A stretch of DNA of 64,000 nt, from NCBI GenBank assembly GCA_041160955.1, contig JBEAVK010000110.1, forward strand, positions 1 to 64,000. The letters run 5' to 3'. The number at the start of each line of letters is the position of its first letter. Position 1 is the stretch's first letter. Source of the DNA: M3007 sp041160955. Its GTDB lineage: Bacteria; Bacteroidota; Bacteroidia; Chitinophagales; Saprospiraceae. The translations under genes and the position numbers were made by a program. This document shows positions 26,194 through 34,683 of the stretch, in pieces. The notes under the pieces were generated by a model. The model was not told where the DNA came from, did not search any database, and saw nothing but the letters and a program-made list of their open reading frames with translations.

Positions 26194-26313
26194 AGGGATT
26201 ATTAACATACACCGCAAGGGGGGAGTTCCATTTTCTTATACTTTTTTTTCAAATTCACGGTTTTTGCACGAAAAACGGAGTTATTGTACCAAATACAGTA
26301 TGTTAATGTTTCG

Positions 26314-27249
26314 CTAAGTACGATTCTTTTTTAAAAAATCGGGTAATTGTCGCAGAGCAGCGAGCTCTTTATACTTTTCGCGTACTTCATCTGCTGGAAT
26401 ACCAAAATATGTTTTACCTCCTTCTAATGATTTTGACACCCCCGATTTGGCCAAAACCACCGCTCCAGCACCGATATGTAATGCCTGCGCAATGCCCACC
26501 TGGCCATATAAAACGACATTATCTTCCACAATAGTTTTTCCGCCGATGCCTACTTGAGCCGCGAATAGGCAATTTTCGCCAACGACTACCCCGTGTCCAA
26601 TATGAATTTGGCAATCTAGTTTGCTACCTTTTCCAATTACGGTGTCGCCACTCACTCCTTTAGCAATGGTACAGCCGGCTCCAATATGTACATCATTGTG
26701 AATAATGACCCTTCCTCCTGAGCGCCAAGGTTTGAAAATACCTTCGTCTGTTTTTTTGAAATAGAAAGCGTCGCTACCAATAATACTATTGGCGCCAATA
26801 ACCACATTATCGCCGATTAACGTGTGCTCATGGAGTACAGTATTGGCTTGTATGTATGTATTTGCCCCAATTCGGACATGATTGGCAACCACTACCCCTG
26901 GTTCGAGTATTGCAGTGGGGTGAATATCTGCTGCTTCGTGTCGATTAAGTTGGATGGGTTCAAATGGTCGATACAACCGAACAATATCATCATACACTTC
27001 AAAGGGGTTTTCGACCAATAAGATTACTTTCCCTGCTGGGCATTCAGCGGCTTCGTTGAGCAGAATGACAGTTGCTGCACTTTTTAAAGTCTTGTCAAAA
27101 TATTTTTGCACATCAGAAAATGCAATATCCCCGGGCATTACTTTGTGAATTTCGTTGATTCCAGTAGCCACCATGGTATTATCGCCTATGATTTGGGCAT
27201 CATAGCGTTTGGCAAGATCCTGAACGGGAATGGGGTGTGGAAATTTCAT
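26314..27249 (-). CDS. lpxD: UDP-3-O-acylglucosamine N-acyltransferase (LpxD)
   Basis: A 311-residue acyltransferase of lipid A synthesis that adds the N-linked 3-hydroxyacyl chain from ACP to UDP-3-O-acylglucosamine. The N-terminal LpxD domain (about residues 1-95: GINEIHKVMPGDIAFSDVQKYF, AATVILLNEA) is followed by a left-handed beta-helix of hexapeptide repeats (ILEPGVVVANHVRIGANTYI onward). The catalytic His lies in CQIHIGHGVVVGENC. The C-terminal helix PADEVREKYKELAALRQLPD is typical of the family. It is shorter than E. coli LpxD and resembles the compact Bacteroidota version. The Bam/lpx cluster is not nearby. It is divergent from the enoyl-CoA hydratase gene. Confidence 0.9.
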   Translation of the reverse strand: MKFPHPIPVQDLAKRYDAQIIGDNTMVATGINEIHKVMPGDIAFSDVQKYFDKTLKSAATVILLNEAAECPAGKVILLVENPFEVYDDIVRLYRPFEPIQLNRHEAADIHPTAILEPGVVVANHVRIGANTYIQANTVLHEHTLIGDNVVIGANSIIGSDAFYFKKTDEGIFKPWRSGGRVIIHNDVHIGAGCTIAKGVSGDTVIGKGSKLDCQIHIGHGVVVGENCLFAAQVGIGGKTIVEDNVVLYGQVGIAQALHIGAGAVVLAKSGVSKSLEGGKTYFGIPADEVREKYKELAALRQLPDFLKKNRT

Positions 27250-27289
27250 ACTACTTGTATATTAAGTTGGAGTGTATTGAATAATCGTA

Positions 27290-27297
27290 CAAAGGTA
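27290..27297 (-). promoter_or_regulatory. Bacteroidota -7 element for lpxD
   Basis: TACCTTTG on the minus strand, 41 bases before the start of lpxD. It is divergent from the element at 27319. Confidence 0.6.
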
Positions 27298-27318
27298 ACG
27301 CGAGCAATAAGAATATTT

Positions 27319-27326
27319 ATACATTT
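27319..27326 (+). promoter_or_regulatory. Bacteroidota -7 element for the enoyl-CoA hydratase gene
   Basis: TACATTTG followed by CGCC, 23 bases before the ATG at 27350. The in-frame TTG at 27344 is not needed as a start. Confidence 0.6.
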
Positions 27327-27349
27327 GCGCCATAACTACAATATTGAAT

Positions 27350-28120
27350 ATGGCCACCACAACTGCATACGTCAAGACCACTACCACCCCGGCGGGTGTA
27401 GCAACCCTTACTTTTTATCATCCTAACCATAATAGTTTGCCAAGCGGTTTATTGACCGAATTAATTGCGGCCTTTAAAGCATTGAGTAATGACAATGCCG
27501 TGAAGGTGATTATTTTGCAAAGTGCCGAACACAATACATTTTGTGCAGGAGCGAGTTTTGATGAATTAACAGCAATTACGGACTTTGATACGAGTTTAAA
27601 GTTTTTTAATGGCTTTGGCGGCGTTATTAATGCCATGCGCCAATGCTCCAAAATAGTTATAGGGCGGATACATGGCAAAGCTGTAGGCGGCGGTGTTGGT
27701 TTGGCCGCAGCTACCGATTATTGTATGGCCTCTAAATTCGCTTCCGTTCGGTTGAGCGAATTAGCCGTAGGTTTTGGTCCATTTGTGATCGGGCCTGCTG
27801 TGGAGCGCAAGGTCGGTTTGTCTGCATTTTCACAAATGGCACTCAATCCGTCAGAATGGCAAACCGCTGCTTGGGCAAAAGAGAAAGGCTTGTTTCAGGA
27901 ATCTTTTGAAACAGTAGAGCAGTTGGATGCATATTTGGCACATTTTACGGAAAAACTATGCAACTATGCACCCGAAGCACTCTCCGAACTCAAAAAAGTA
28001 TTTTGGCAAGGTACCGAACATTGGGACACCTTATTGCCAGAACGTGCGGCAATAAGTGGCAAGTTGGCGCTATCAGATTTTACCAAAAAAGCGATAGCCG
28101 ATTTTAAGAAAGGGGCTTAG
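27350..28120 (+). CDS. Enoyl-CoA hydratase/isomerase family protein
   Basis: A 256-residue crotonase-fold protein. The oxyanion-hole segments are AEHNTFCAGASFDEL and GRIHGKAVGGGVGLAAATDYCMAS. In the usual active-site region SVRLSELAVGFGPFVIGPAVERKVG, the first catalytic Glu position of classical hydratases is not obvious (ELAVGFGPFVIGP), which leans toward an isomerase or methylglutaconyl-CoA hydratase-like member. It acts on acyl-CoA in the cytoplasm, probably in fatty acid or branched-chain amino acid degradation. The start is ATG at 27350, supported by the nearby promoter. It is a single gene. Confidence 0.85.
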   Translation: MATTTAYVKTTTTPAGVATLTFYHPNHNSLPSGLLTELIAAFKALSNDNAVKVIILQSAEHNTFCAGASFDELTAITDFDTSLKFFNGFGGVINAMRQCSKIVIGRIHGKAVGGGVGLAAATDYCMASKFASVRLSELAVGFGPFVIGPAVERKVGLSAFSQMALNPSEWQTAAWAKEKGLFQESFETVEQLDAYLAHFTEKLCNYAPEALSELKKVFWQGTEHWDTLLPERAAISGKLALSDFTKKAIADFKKGA

Positions 28121-28121
28121 T

Positions 28122-28272
28122 GTCTTTCAAATCAATTTTGGCAGGTTGGGCTGTTGCTTTTCCGATCTGGCTTCGTTGCTCGGCGGTTAAAATGACCCGC
28201 ATTTCGCCCTCCTCGTGCCTTAGCAGATAGCAAAATCATCTACCCCAACCCATCAAAATCAACTTGAAAGAC
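28122..28272 (-). repeat. MITE-like or structured RNA element with 29-base imperfect inverted ends
   Basis: The arms at 28122-28150 and 28244-28272 match at 23 of 29 positions, and all six differences are transitions. Read on the minus strand, five of the six become G-U pairs, so that strand forms a nearly continuous 29-pair stem. The 93-base core contains further pairing segments (for example TTGCT with AGCAA, GCGG with CCGC). It fills the gap between convergent genes and begins just after the stop of the LysM gene. It is a mobile-repeat relic or a selected RNA. Confidence 0.6.
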
Positions 28273-28286
28273 CACTTAGGAAATAA

Positions 28287-29651
28287 TTACTTGACTCGGA
28301 GTCTTTGCCCAATTTGGATATTATCGTTAGGTATATTATTCAATTTGCGTAAATCTGACAACTCAACGCCAAATTTTCTACAAATATTCATCAAAGTATC
28401 GCCTTTTTCAACTTCATGGAATATAAGGCTACCCATGGTGCGTTCTTCTTTATAGTTGGCTTCTGTGATGGGTTGTTCTATTACAGGTGTTGATTCAGCA
28501 ATTCTTGCGATTTTGTAACTGGATGCTGAATTGAAATTAAATGGCGCATCTAAAATGCGATTCAACTGTGCTGTGTTGCGGCTATTAACAGGGAAATCAC
28601 TTTGAATTGGCCTCATAGGTGGCTTTTTATTTCGTGGTTTTAAAGCAACAGGGCTAGTTATTTTGGAAGTAGCAATAGCCATTTTTTCTTTCGCCAACCG
28701 CTGTCCTTGGAGACGGACTTTTGCTTTAAGTGCGGGTTCTTGAGTGGCGGTGATACCGTTCATTTGTCTCAATGAGGCTGCTTTTATACCAAATAATTGA
28801 CTAATTTCGAAGATTGATTTACCTTCATGTGAAAAGTAAAATTCAAGTTCGGTGGCTTCCCATCGTGCTTTTTTTTCAGATAAGTAAATGGGTGTACCGT
28901 GTATTAAGCCTTCATTTTTATCCCAATGGTTTTCATTATATTCCGATACTTTTGTCGGATTTAGGCTATAGGCAGCAGCAATTTCGCCCAAAGTTTCGCC
29001 TTCTACAGCGCGTATCATATTTATACCATTGACTGTCACCATTCTATTTTTGGGACTCATCTTGTGGCGTTCATCCCAAGCACGATAATCTAATTCGTGT
29101 AAGCGATAACGCTCTATGTGTTCAATCAATCGAGCGGAATAATGCCCTACAGGTGAGTAGCCACTTGCTTGTAAACTAGTACTCCATATCACATAGTCGA
29201 GGGGATCGAGTAAGAATAAGCTGCCATAGCGGTTATGTTTTTGTGGATCGCGCAAAAAGTCGCTATGGTCGGCAAAATTATCGGCTGGGTCGGTATAAGA
29301 ACGGAAACAGGATTTGACAGGATTTCCTTTTTTATCAAACTCGTCGTCGTGCTTATAGGCTTCATCTCCGTCCCAGCGATCACCACACTTCATTCCGAAA
29401 TGATTATTAGCGGTTTGGGCAAGAAAACTAGTGCCAGAAGCTGTTTCGAGCAGACCTTGAGCAAGCGTAATACTAGCAGGAATACCACTTTTATACATTT
29501 CAAGAACTGCTAAATCCTTAAAAGCATTGATATAAGCAATACGCTGTTGATCCAGTGAGTCCATCCTGCCTTGCGTCACTTTTTGTGCAAGTAAAGAGGC
29601 ATCTAAAAAAAGTAAAAATAAAAAAATTAACGTTGATTTTGTATTTAGCAT
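28287..29651 (-). CDS. Secreted glucosaminidase with three LysM repeats
   Basis: A 454-residue exported peptidoglycan hydrolase. After a signal peptide (STLIFLFLLFLDASLLAQ), residues about 35-185 form a glucosaminidase (GH73-like) domain with SGIPASITLAQGLLETASGT, the putative catalytic Glu in LLETASGTS, NNHFGMKCGDRWDG and FRSYTDPADNFADHSDFL. LysM-like repeats follow: IRAVEGETLGEIAAAYSLNP, EFYFSHEGKSIFEISQLFG and, at the very C-terminus, FHEVEKGDTLMNICRKFGVE. A basic, low-complexity linker separates the second and third. It cleaves GlcNAc-MurNAc bonds, probably during cell-wall remodelling. The promoter overlaps that of the divergent secreted-protein gene. Confidence 0.9.
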   Translation of the reverse strand: MLNTKSTLIFLFLLFLDASLLAQKVTQGRMDSLDQQRIAYINAFKDLAVLEMYKSGIPASITLAQGLLETASGTSFLAQTANNHFGMKCGDRWDGDEAYKHDDEFDKKGNPVKSCFRSYTDPADNFADHSDFLRDPQKHNRYGSLFLLDPLDYVIWSTSLQASGYSPVGHYSARLIEHIERYRLHELDYRAWDERHKMSPKNRMVTVNGINMIRAVEGETLGEIAAAYSLNPTKVSEYNENHWDKNEGLIHGTPIYLSEKKARWEATELEFYFSHEGKSIFEISQLFGIKAASLRQMNGITATQEPALKAKVRLQGQRLAKEKMAIATSKITSPVALKPRNKKPPMRPIQSDFPVNSRNTAQLNRILDAPFNFNSASSYKIARIAESTPVIEQPITEANYKEERTMGSLIFHEVEKGDTLMNICRKFGVELSDLRKLNNIPNDNIQIGQRLRVK

Positions 29652-29747
29652 ACGATATATTGTTCAGGAGAAAGTGAATAGACGGGCAATGTTTAATGAA
29701 GTAACTACTTTATCTGTAATTTAAGATATAATATTGTATATTCATCA

Positions 29748-29764
29748 CAAAGGTACGACCTTTG
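29748..29764. promoter_or_regulatory. Palindromic divergent promoter element
   Basis: CAAAGGTACGACCTTTG is an inverted repeat (7-base arms, 3-base spacer). The minus-strand half is a perfect -7 element, TACCTTTG, for the glucosaminidase gene. The plus half, GACCTTTG, is a degenerate one for the gene at 29788, 23 bases downstream. The two promoters would occlude each other. Confidence 0.55.
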
Positions 29765-29787
29765 CGCATTCAGTAATATAGAAGCAG

Positions 29788-30441
29788 ATGCGTTTAATCT
29801 ACATTGTTTTATTTTTTTACATTTTTTCATGGAAAGCGGAAAGTCAGGCAACACTAATCACTACTTTTCCAACAGATACCTTTGATTTGTCGTGCAGCAC
29901 CTGTACCACAAAAGTAAGAGCCATGGCCATTACAAGGGGGCAGCAGAGCATCCCCATGAATTTAGACAAACCCATTAAAGTTAACCTCTTGCATTGGAAA
30001 TATTATGATGATATTTCAAAAGAAGATGTGACCATGGAGGAACGCCCCAGTTGGACAGAAGGTACGCAATTATTGGATCTTGTTGCGCCAGAAGAACCCA
30101 TATCTTTTCATATTAACTTAGAGATGATAGATTCGACCAACGGCAAGCCATATCGCATTTTTTTAGTCATGTCTGGTATTACCCCTAAAAACCTGCGTGC
30201 GATTCCTCTTGAAACTACCTTTGATGCTGATACTTATGCAATCTTTAGGTTTTCAGCAATTGTACAAGTACATAATACAGAAAACCAAGAAAAAGAGACC
30301 TACGATTGTATAGAAGGTAGTTGTATGTTAGAAAAACTAGATACCAAAGCGCGCCAAATGAGGGGTTATTTTAATTTTATCGGGAGCAGGATAGGTATTG
30401 AAAAAGAGATTTTCTTTATCAATGGCCAGTTGAAACAATAG
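29788..30441 (+). CDS. Hypothetical secreted protein
   Basis: A 217-residue protein with a signal peptide (MRLIYIVLFFYIFSWKAESQ). The mature N-terminus contains FDLSCSTCTTKVRAM, a close cysteine pair, and a second pair occurs in YDCIEGSCML, so two disulfides or a metal site are possible. The rest looks beta-rich. I do not recognise a family. It is the only gene in its unit and converges with the exonuclease III operon, whose end is 11 bases away. The function is unknown. Confidence 0.6.
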   Translation: MRLIYIVLFFYIFSWKAESQATLITTFPTDTFDLSCSTCTTKVRAMAITRGQQSIPMNLDKPIKVNLLHWKYYDDISKEDVTMEERPSWTEGTQLLDLVAPEEPISFHINLEMIDSTNGKPYRIFLVMSGITPKNLRAIPLETTFDADTYAIFRFSAIVQVHNTENQEKETYDCIEGSCMLEKLDTKARQMRGYFNFIGSRIGIEKEIFFINGQLKQ

Positions 30442-30452
30442 ACTTGTCACGG

Positions 30453-31226
30453 TTAATCCAATACATATTCCGCCCAAACAGGGCAGTGGTCTGAGTGTAC
30501 GACATCGTTCAGTTGCATAGCTCCCTTTAGGTTTTCTGCCATTTTTCCTGTAACACATTGATAATCAATACGCCAACCTTTGTTATTTGCTCGCGAGTTA
30601 AATCGGGCACTCCACCAGCTGTATTGTTGCATTTCGGGATGAACGGTTCTAAATGCATCGGTAAAGCCGCCTTCTTCCAACCATTTTGTCATCCATGCGC
30701 GTTCTTCGGGTAGAAACCCAGATGATTTTTTATTTCCTTTTGGATCGTGGATATCTATTTCTTTGTGGGCAATATTGTAATCGCCTAAGATAATCAAATT
30801 AGGGCGTGTTCGCTTGAGTTCGGTAGCCCAATCAAAGAAGTCCTCTAAAAACGTCATTTTAAATGCTTGCCGCTCATCACCTGATGTGCCTGAAGGGAAA
30901 TAGCAATTGAGTAGTGTATAGTCGCCAAAATCGGTGCGGAGGATACGCCCTTCTCTATCATACGCTTCAATTCCACAGCCTTCGACTACTGTGTCTGGTT
31001 TTTGTTTGGAGAAAGTAGCTACACCGGAGTATCCTTTTTTCTCTGCGGAAAACCAGTTGTGGTGGTAGCCCAAAGCTTCCAAAGGTGCGGTGTCAATATC
31101 GCTGAGTAGTGCTTTTGTTTCTTGCAGGCAAATAATATCGGGATTGGCTTGTGCCAGCCATTCGTAAAAGCCTTTTTTGATTGCGGCACGAATACCGTTT
31201 ACATTGTATGAAATGATGGATATCAT
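30453..31226 (-). CDS. xth: Exodeoxyribonuclease III (AP endonuclease)
   Basis: A 257-residue enzyme of the EEP superfamily that incises abasic sites and removes 3' blocking groups in base excision repair. Visible motifs are SYNVNGIRAAIKKGFYEWL, the catalytic Glu in ICLQETKA, GYSGVATFSK, the LGDYNIAHKEIDIHDP loop, YSWWSARFNSRANNKGWRID and the C-terminal SDHCPVWAEY with the catalytic Asp-His. It is complete. It is the third gene of a tight minus-strand operon with the VOC protein and the membrane glycosyltransferase, 6 bases after the latter. The functional link within the operon is not obvious. Confidence 0.95.
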   Translation of the reverse strand: MISIISYNVNGIRAAIKKGFYEWLAQANPDIICLQETKALLSDIDTAPLEALGYHHNWFSAEKKGYSGVATFSKQKPDTVVEGCGIEAYDREGRILRTDFGDYTLLNCYFPSGTSGDERQAFKMTFLEDFFDWATELKRTRPNLIILGDYNIAHKEIDIHDPKGNKKSSGFLPEERAWMTKWLEEGGFTDAFRTVHPEMQQYSWWSARFNSRANNKGWRIDYQCVTGKMAENLKGAMQLNDVVHSDHCPVWAEYVLD

Positions 31227-31232
31227 AATTTA

Positions 31233-32693
31233 TTATTTTTTGCGCCGGAGCAATACTTGTGTATGTCCATCCAATGCGTGATCTATTTCATGGGTATCGC
31301 TGTATTGTTTCGCTTCTTCTTGCGATTCTGCCAAATAAAATTCAGTATCCCGTGGATAGGCTCGATTAGGATGCCATTCGGATAAACTTATATGCGTTTG
31401 GTGGTTAGGTGTACTTTCTTTGATATGAAAATTAAAAGAATTGAACATTGTCCAATAGGTGTCCAGTGTAATTGGGCTATTTCGTTGTTCTGCTCTATAA
31501 ATTTGCTCTAAATGCTCAATTACAAGGAAGGTGGCTGAATCGAACCACCATTCGCGGGAGGAACTTGTGTTCATGTTGTTTGCCGTGTTCACAGTGGCAA
31601 ACACCGTTAAAAGAGCGATATATATTTTAGCCACCCATTGCTTTTTTTCCCATAACCAATAGGCAACCGCAATTAATTGTAAAGCAAAAAGGGTATAAAA
31701 AAACAAGGCAGTCCGTGGATTCAAAAATGGAATTTTTAAAAAGTAAAACTGCGTTAGATTATAAGTTACAGCACCTATAAAGATCAGGGAAAGCCAAATA
31801 CTTGTCGTAATAGACCAATTACTTTTTTTCCACACGACCATTGCTATTATCAGGGATACAATACTAAAAAGTAAGATCATCCAAGAGAGTACAGCAGCAG
31901 ATGCCTCGCCTAGATACTCCTGTCCATAAGTAGATGCCTTAACCAAAGGAAGCAGTGTTTCTTGGTAAAAACCATTATTACCCCAAAACTGAAATTCATT
32001 GTCCGCATGCATTTTAACAATAGGCTGGTAACAGAAAAAAGCAATAACACCAATACCAATCAAAACAACTACAGCATCACGCCAGAAGTACGATCTATTG
32101 TTTTTCCAGATACATAATATGAGCAACGGAACAAATGGAATAACATAATTGAGTAGTGTAAAATTACTTTCTACGGATAAAAAAGCCCAAAAAAGGCTAA
32201 AAACCAAGGGTTTTAGCGCAGGCGTTTTGTTATATTCTAGCGCAAATGCAATAGATGCCAACATGCAGCCTATGGATAAACTGTACCCACGCGCCAGTGC
32301 AAAAAACTCTAGAACAAAAGGGTTGCACAATAATATGGATACTACAAACCAGCGTAGCCAGTAGGCATCACTCATTAGCGCAATTTTGCGTGCAGCCCAT
32401 AAGTAGAGTACCCCTCCAAGGATTGCGGGAATACGGACAATCACGTGATGAACGCCAAATAGCCAAGTTGTAAAGTTAACGAGTAAGGTATTCAATACGT
32501 GGTTATTGGGGACAGCAGATTTTTTATAAAAAATAATATCCCAAATATTTCTGTTGGTATGGGTAATCACCGTTGATACCTCGTCAATAGTGATCGGTAC
32601 GCATTTGGCCCGAGCAAATAAATATACGATAAATAAGAGTGAAATCGTTGAGAAGAACAACGACTCAAGTGTTTCTTTTCGGAAAAGAACCAT
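31233..32693 (-). CDS. Polytopic membrane protein, GT39/ArnT-like glycosyltransferase
   Basis: A 486-residue integral-membrane protein with about 10-12 hydrophobic segments. The first loop after TM1 carries TIDEVSTVITHTNRN, an Asp-Glu position as in PMT/ArnT-type C fold glycosyltransferases. NNHVLNTLLVNFTTWLFGVH followed by IVRIPAILGGVLYLW resembles the conserved second motif of that superfamily. The C-terminal about 100 residues are soluble. It probably transfers a sugar from a polyprenyl-phosphate donor on the periplasmic side. Acceptor and donor cannot be read. It lies between the VOC gene (3 bases upstream) and xth (6 bases downstream). Confidence 0.65.
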   Translation of the reverse strand: MVLFRKETLESLFFSTISLLFIVYLFARAKCVPITIDEVSTVITHTNRNIWDIIFYKKSAVPNNHVLNTLLVNFTTWLFGVHHVIVRIPAILGGVLYLWAARKIALMSDAYWLRWFVVSILLCNPFVLEFFALARGYSLSIGCMLASIAFALEYNKTPALKPLVFSLFWAFLSVESNFTLLNYVIPFVPLLILCIWKNNRSYFWRDAVVVLIGIGVIAFFCYQPIVKMHADNEFQFWGNNGFYQETLLPLVKASTYGQEYLGEASAAVLSWMILLFSIVSLIIAMVVWKKSNWSITTSIWLSLIFIGAVTYNLTQFYFLKIPFLNPRTALFFYTLFALQLIAVAYWLWEKKQWVAKIYIALLTVFATVNTANNMNTSSSREWWFDSATFLVIEHLEQIYRAEQRNSPITLDTYWTMFNSFNFHIKESTPNHQTHISLSEWHPNRAYPRDTEFYLAESQEEAKQYSDTHEIDHALDGHTQVLLRRKK

Positions 32694-32696
32694 ATC

Positions 32697-33758
32697 TTAT
32701 TCTAGTTTTTTTCTGCCCAATCCCAATGCTTTAAGCATGAATCGAGGCAACGATTTGGCAGGATTGGAACGTTTCCGAAGATCAAGATACCAGCCTATTT
32801 TTTTGATAATTGGAATTTTGTGTGTTTCCACAAATTCAATTAAAGTGCCATCAGGGTCTTCTACATAAGAAAAATATCCTGCAGCTTCACCCATATCGAA
32901 AGAACCACTGGAATCCACCGTAAAAGGATGGCCTTTGGCTGCGCAAATCGTTTTAAGTTCGGCCATACCAGTTATATCAAAGCAGAGGTGAATATAGCCT
33001 AAATCGCCCCAAAAGCGGTTTTCAAAAATTGGGCGAGGCGTACGATCCATTGTCTGCACCAGTTCTATTTCGGTAGTGCCCAGTAATCGACTGAATGGCC
33101 CTTTGCGTACATCGCTATGTTGCAACAAACAACGCCTAAACTGTCCAAAGCCGCCATCTGTGCCGTGTAAGTCTTCAAAATCGCCGGTTTTGTCATATAT
33201 AACGGTATCGTAGCCCAAAATATCAGCGTAAAACTTTTTAGATTTTTCTATATCAGATACGCCAATGACAGCACCATACACACCACCAGAGTAGTGGTTC
33301 AAGGAGGCAGCAAACCAATCGTTGGCTTCTACAATTTCGAAGGGATTATTGTAGGGGTCTTTAACGAAAAAGTGCATTTTGCCATCGGGGCGTGCGGAGG
33401 GATTTGTCAGGATATTGATCCCTTTTTTACGCAAAAAATGAAAGGATTCATCTACATTTTTGGATTTAATTTTGCAAATTCCAATGCCAAGATCACCCAA
33501 AAGAGGTTGAAACGCGGGTGGTTGCGGGACTCTACTGGTGTATTGCCATATTTCCATACCGCCACCGCCCTGCATATTGAGGGCAAGTATTGCGTGTCGG
33601 TCGCGGGGTTCACCACCTGTATAAGGTAGCATCAAACCGGCAGTAGCGGCTTCTTCAAAAATAGGGACATCCATCCCAAAATGAATATTATACCATTCAA
33701 ACGCCTCTTGTACATGGGTAACGCCTATACCCATTTGTTGTATTCCTGAAATGAACAT
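32697..33758 (-). CDS. VOC (glyoxalase/dioxygenase-fold) protein with two VOC domains
   Basis: A 353-residue protein with two VOC domains: residues about 5-140 (QMGIGVTHVQEAFEWYNIHF to NPFEIVEAND) and about 155-315 (GAVIGVSDIEKSKKFYADIL to YVEDPDGTLIEFVETH). The second keeps plausible metal ligands, a His in GYIHLCFDI and a Glu in LIEFVETHK. The C-terminal about 35 residues are basic (DLRKRSNPAKSLPRFML). The fold serves dioxygenases, isomerases and resistance proteins, so the reaction cannot be assigned. It is the first gene of a three-gene operon with a promoter element 25 bases upstream. Confidence 0.75.
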   Translation of the reverse strand: MFISGIQQMGIGVTHVQEAFEWYNIHFGMDVPIFEEAATAGLMLPYTGGEPRDRHAILALNMQGGGGMEIWQYTSRVPQPPAFQPLLGDLGIGICKIKSKNVDESFHFLRKKGINILTNPSARPDGKMHFFVKDPYNNPFEIVEANDWFAASLNHYSGGVYGAVIGVSDIEKSKKFYADILGYDTVIYDKTGDFEDLHGTDGGFGQFRRCLLQHSDVRKGPFSRLLGTTEIELVQTMDRTPRPIFENRFWGDLGYIHLCFDITGMAELKTICAAKGHPFTVDSSGSFDMGEAAGYFSYVEDPDGTLIEFVETHKIPIIKKIGWYLDLRKRSNPAKSLPRFMLKALGLGRKKLE

Positions 33759-33783
33759 ACCAATAATGTTAAAAAATGGGTGG

Positions 33784-33791
33784 CAAAGGTA
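33784..33791 (-). promoter_or_regulatory. Bacteroidota -7 element of the VOC-GT-xth operon
   Basis: TACCTTTG on the minus strand, 25 bases before the start at 33758. Confidence 0.6.
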
Positions 33792-33806
33792 ACCAAAATA
33801 TCATGT

Positions 33807-34487
33807 CTATTGCACCACGTTTAAAGTATCAGTTTGAGAATAAAACTCCATAATGGTTTGAGTACTTACATTGCCCACTTCGGAGCGGGTTAGTTTTTTG
33901 CGTACTACATACAATGTCCATACACCTGGCGATAGTTCTTTCATTTTTCCAGCGGGGAACTCAATTTTTGGGAATGTACCTTGTATGTATAATTCCATCG
34001 GCACAGTACGGTTTTCTTTGGCGTTTTCCCAAATTAAAACTAAAGATTCTCCTTTTTCGAGTCCATTATTTTCCCAAGTAAGCGTAGCTGGCTTGCTGGC
34101 AGAAATGGCCTTTTGGCCAAAGCTGAACTTTTTGATGCTGTTCATTTTTACAGAAAGCGCCATTGGAGTCCGGTCGGTACCTTCCCATGTAAACTTATGG
34201 TCTTGCATATATGCTCCAGGAAAATCCTTGAAATAAGTAAGACCTTGGTTGGGGATTAAGTTCATCATTGTGCCTTGGTAAAGAATACCATTGGGCACTT
34301 CGATTGGCTGGCTGGCGGAATCGGGGTGTACCTTCGCGCTCATGGTGGCTTCGGCACGGACACGACCTTCCGATTCCAATACACGAATATAACAGGAAAG
34401 GCTACGTTTTTCAGTGGCCTTTGATCCTTTTGTTTGGCATGCAGAGATGCCTAAAATAGTCAATACTAAAAAAAAGAAAATTCTCAT
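33807..34487 (-). CDS. Hypothetical lipoprotein
   Basis: A 226-residue protein. The start is taken at MRIFFFLVLTILGISACQ, whose leader ends in a lipobox (GISAC, Cys17); the longer frame upstream adds 22 basic residues that look non-coding. The mature part is beta-rich, with motifs such as GTMMNLIPNQGLTYFKDFPG and TLTWENNGLEKGESLVLIWE. I do not recognise a family. It is on the same strand as the VOC operon, which starts 49 bases downstream with its own promoter. The function is unknown. Confidence 0.6.
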   Translation of the reverse strand: MRIFFFLVLTILGISACQTKGSKATEKRSLSCYIRVLESEGRVRAEATMSAKVHPDSASQPIEVPNGILYQGTMMNLIPNQGLTYFKDFPGAYMQDHKFTWEGTDRTPMALSVKMNSIKKFSFGQKAISASKPATLTWENNGLEKGESLVLIWENAKENRTVPMELYIQGTFPKIEFPAGKMKELSPGVWTLYVVRKKLTRSEVGNVSTQTIMEFYSQTDTLNVVQ

Positions 34488-34666
34488 GCGAACGAATAAA
34501 TACCTTTGCAACGGAAAAGGACGGTGAATATGCTTTGTCCTAGTCCGCTGCAAAGTTCCGACGGATAATTGGATTTTTCATAATTGTTCACGAAACGATT
34601 GGGCGCATTCAGTCATTCAAACGGAGCATTCACACAATTGTACCACACGATATATTTAATAGGTTA

Positions 34667-34674
34667 TACTTTTG
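34667..34674 (+). promoter_or_regulatory. Bacteroidota -7 element of the 2-hydroxyacid dehydrogenase gene
   Basis: TACTTTTG directly abuts an ATG at 34675. Transcription would begin a few bases later, so the ATG at 34684 is the better start. Confidence 0.55.
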
Positions 34675-34683
34675 ATGAATAAA

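Noticed and set aside
34501..34508. Plus-strand TACCTTTG upstream of the minus-strand lipoprotein gene
   Set aside because: It points away from that gene and is 176 bases before the next plus-strand gene, which has a better element directly at its start.
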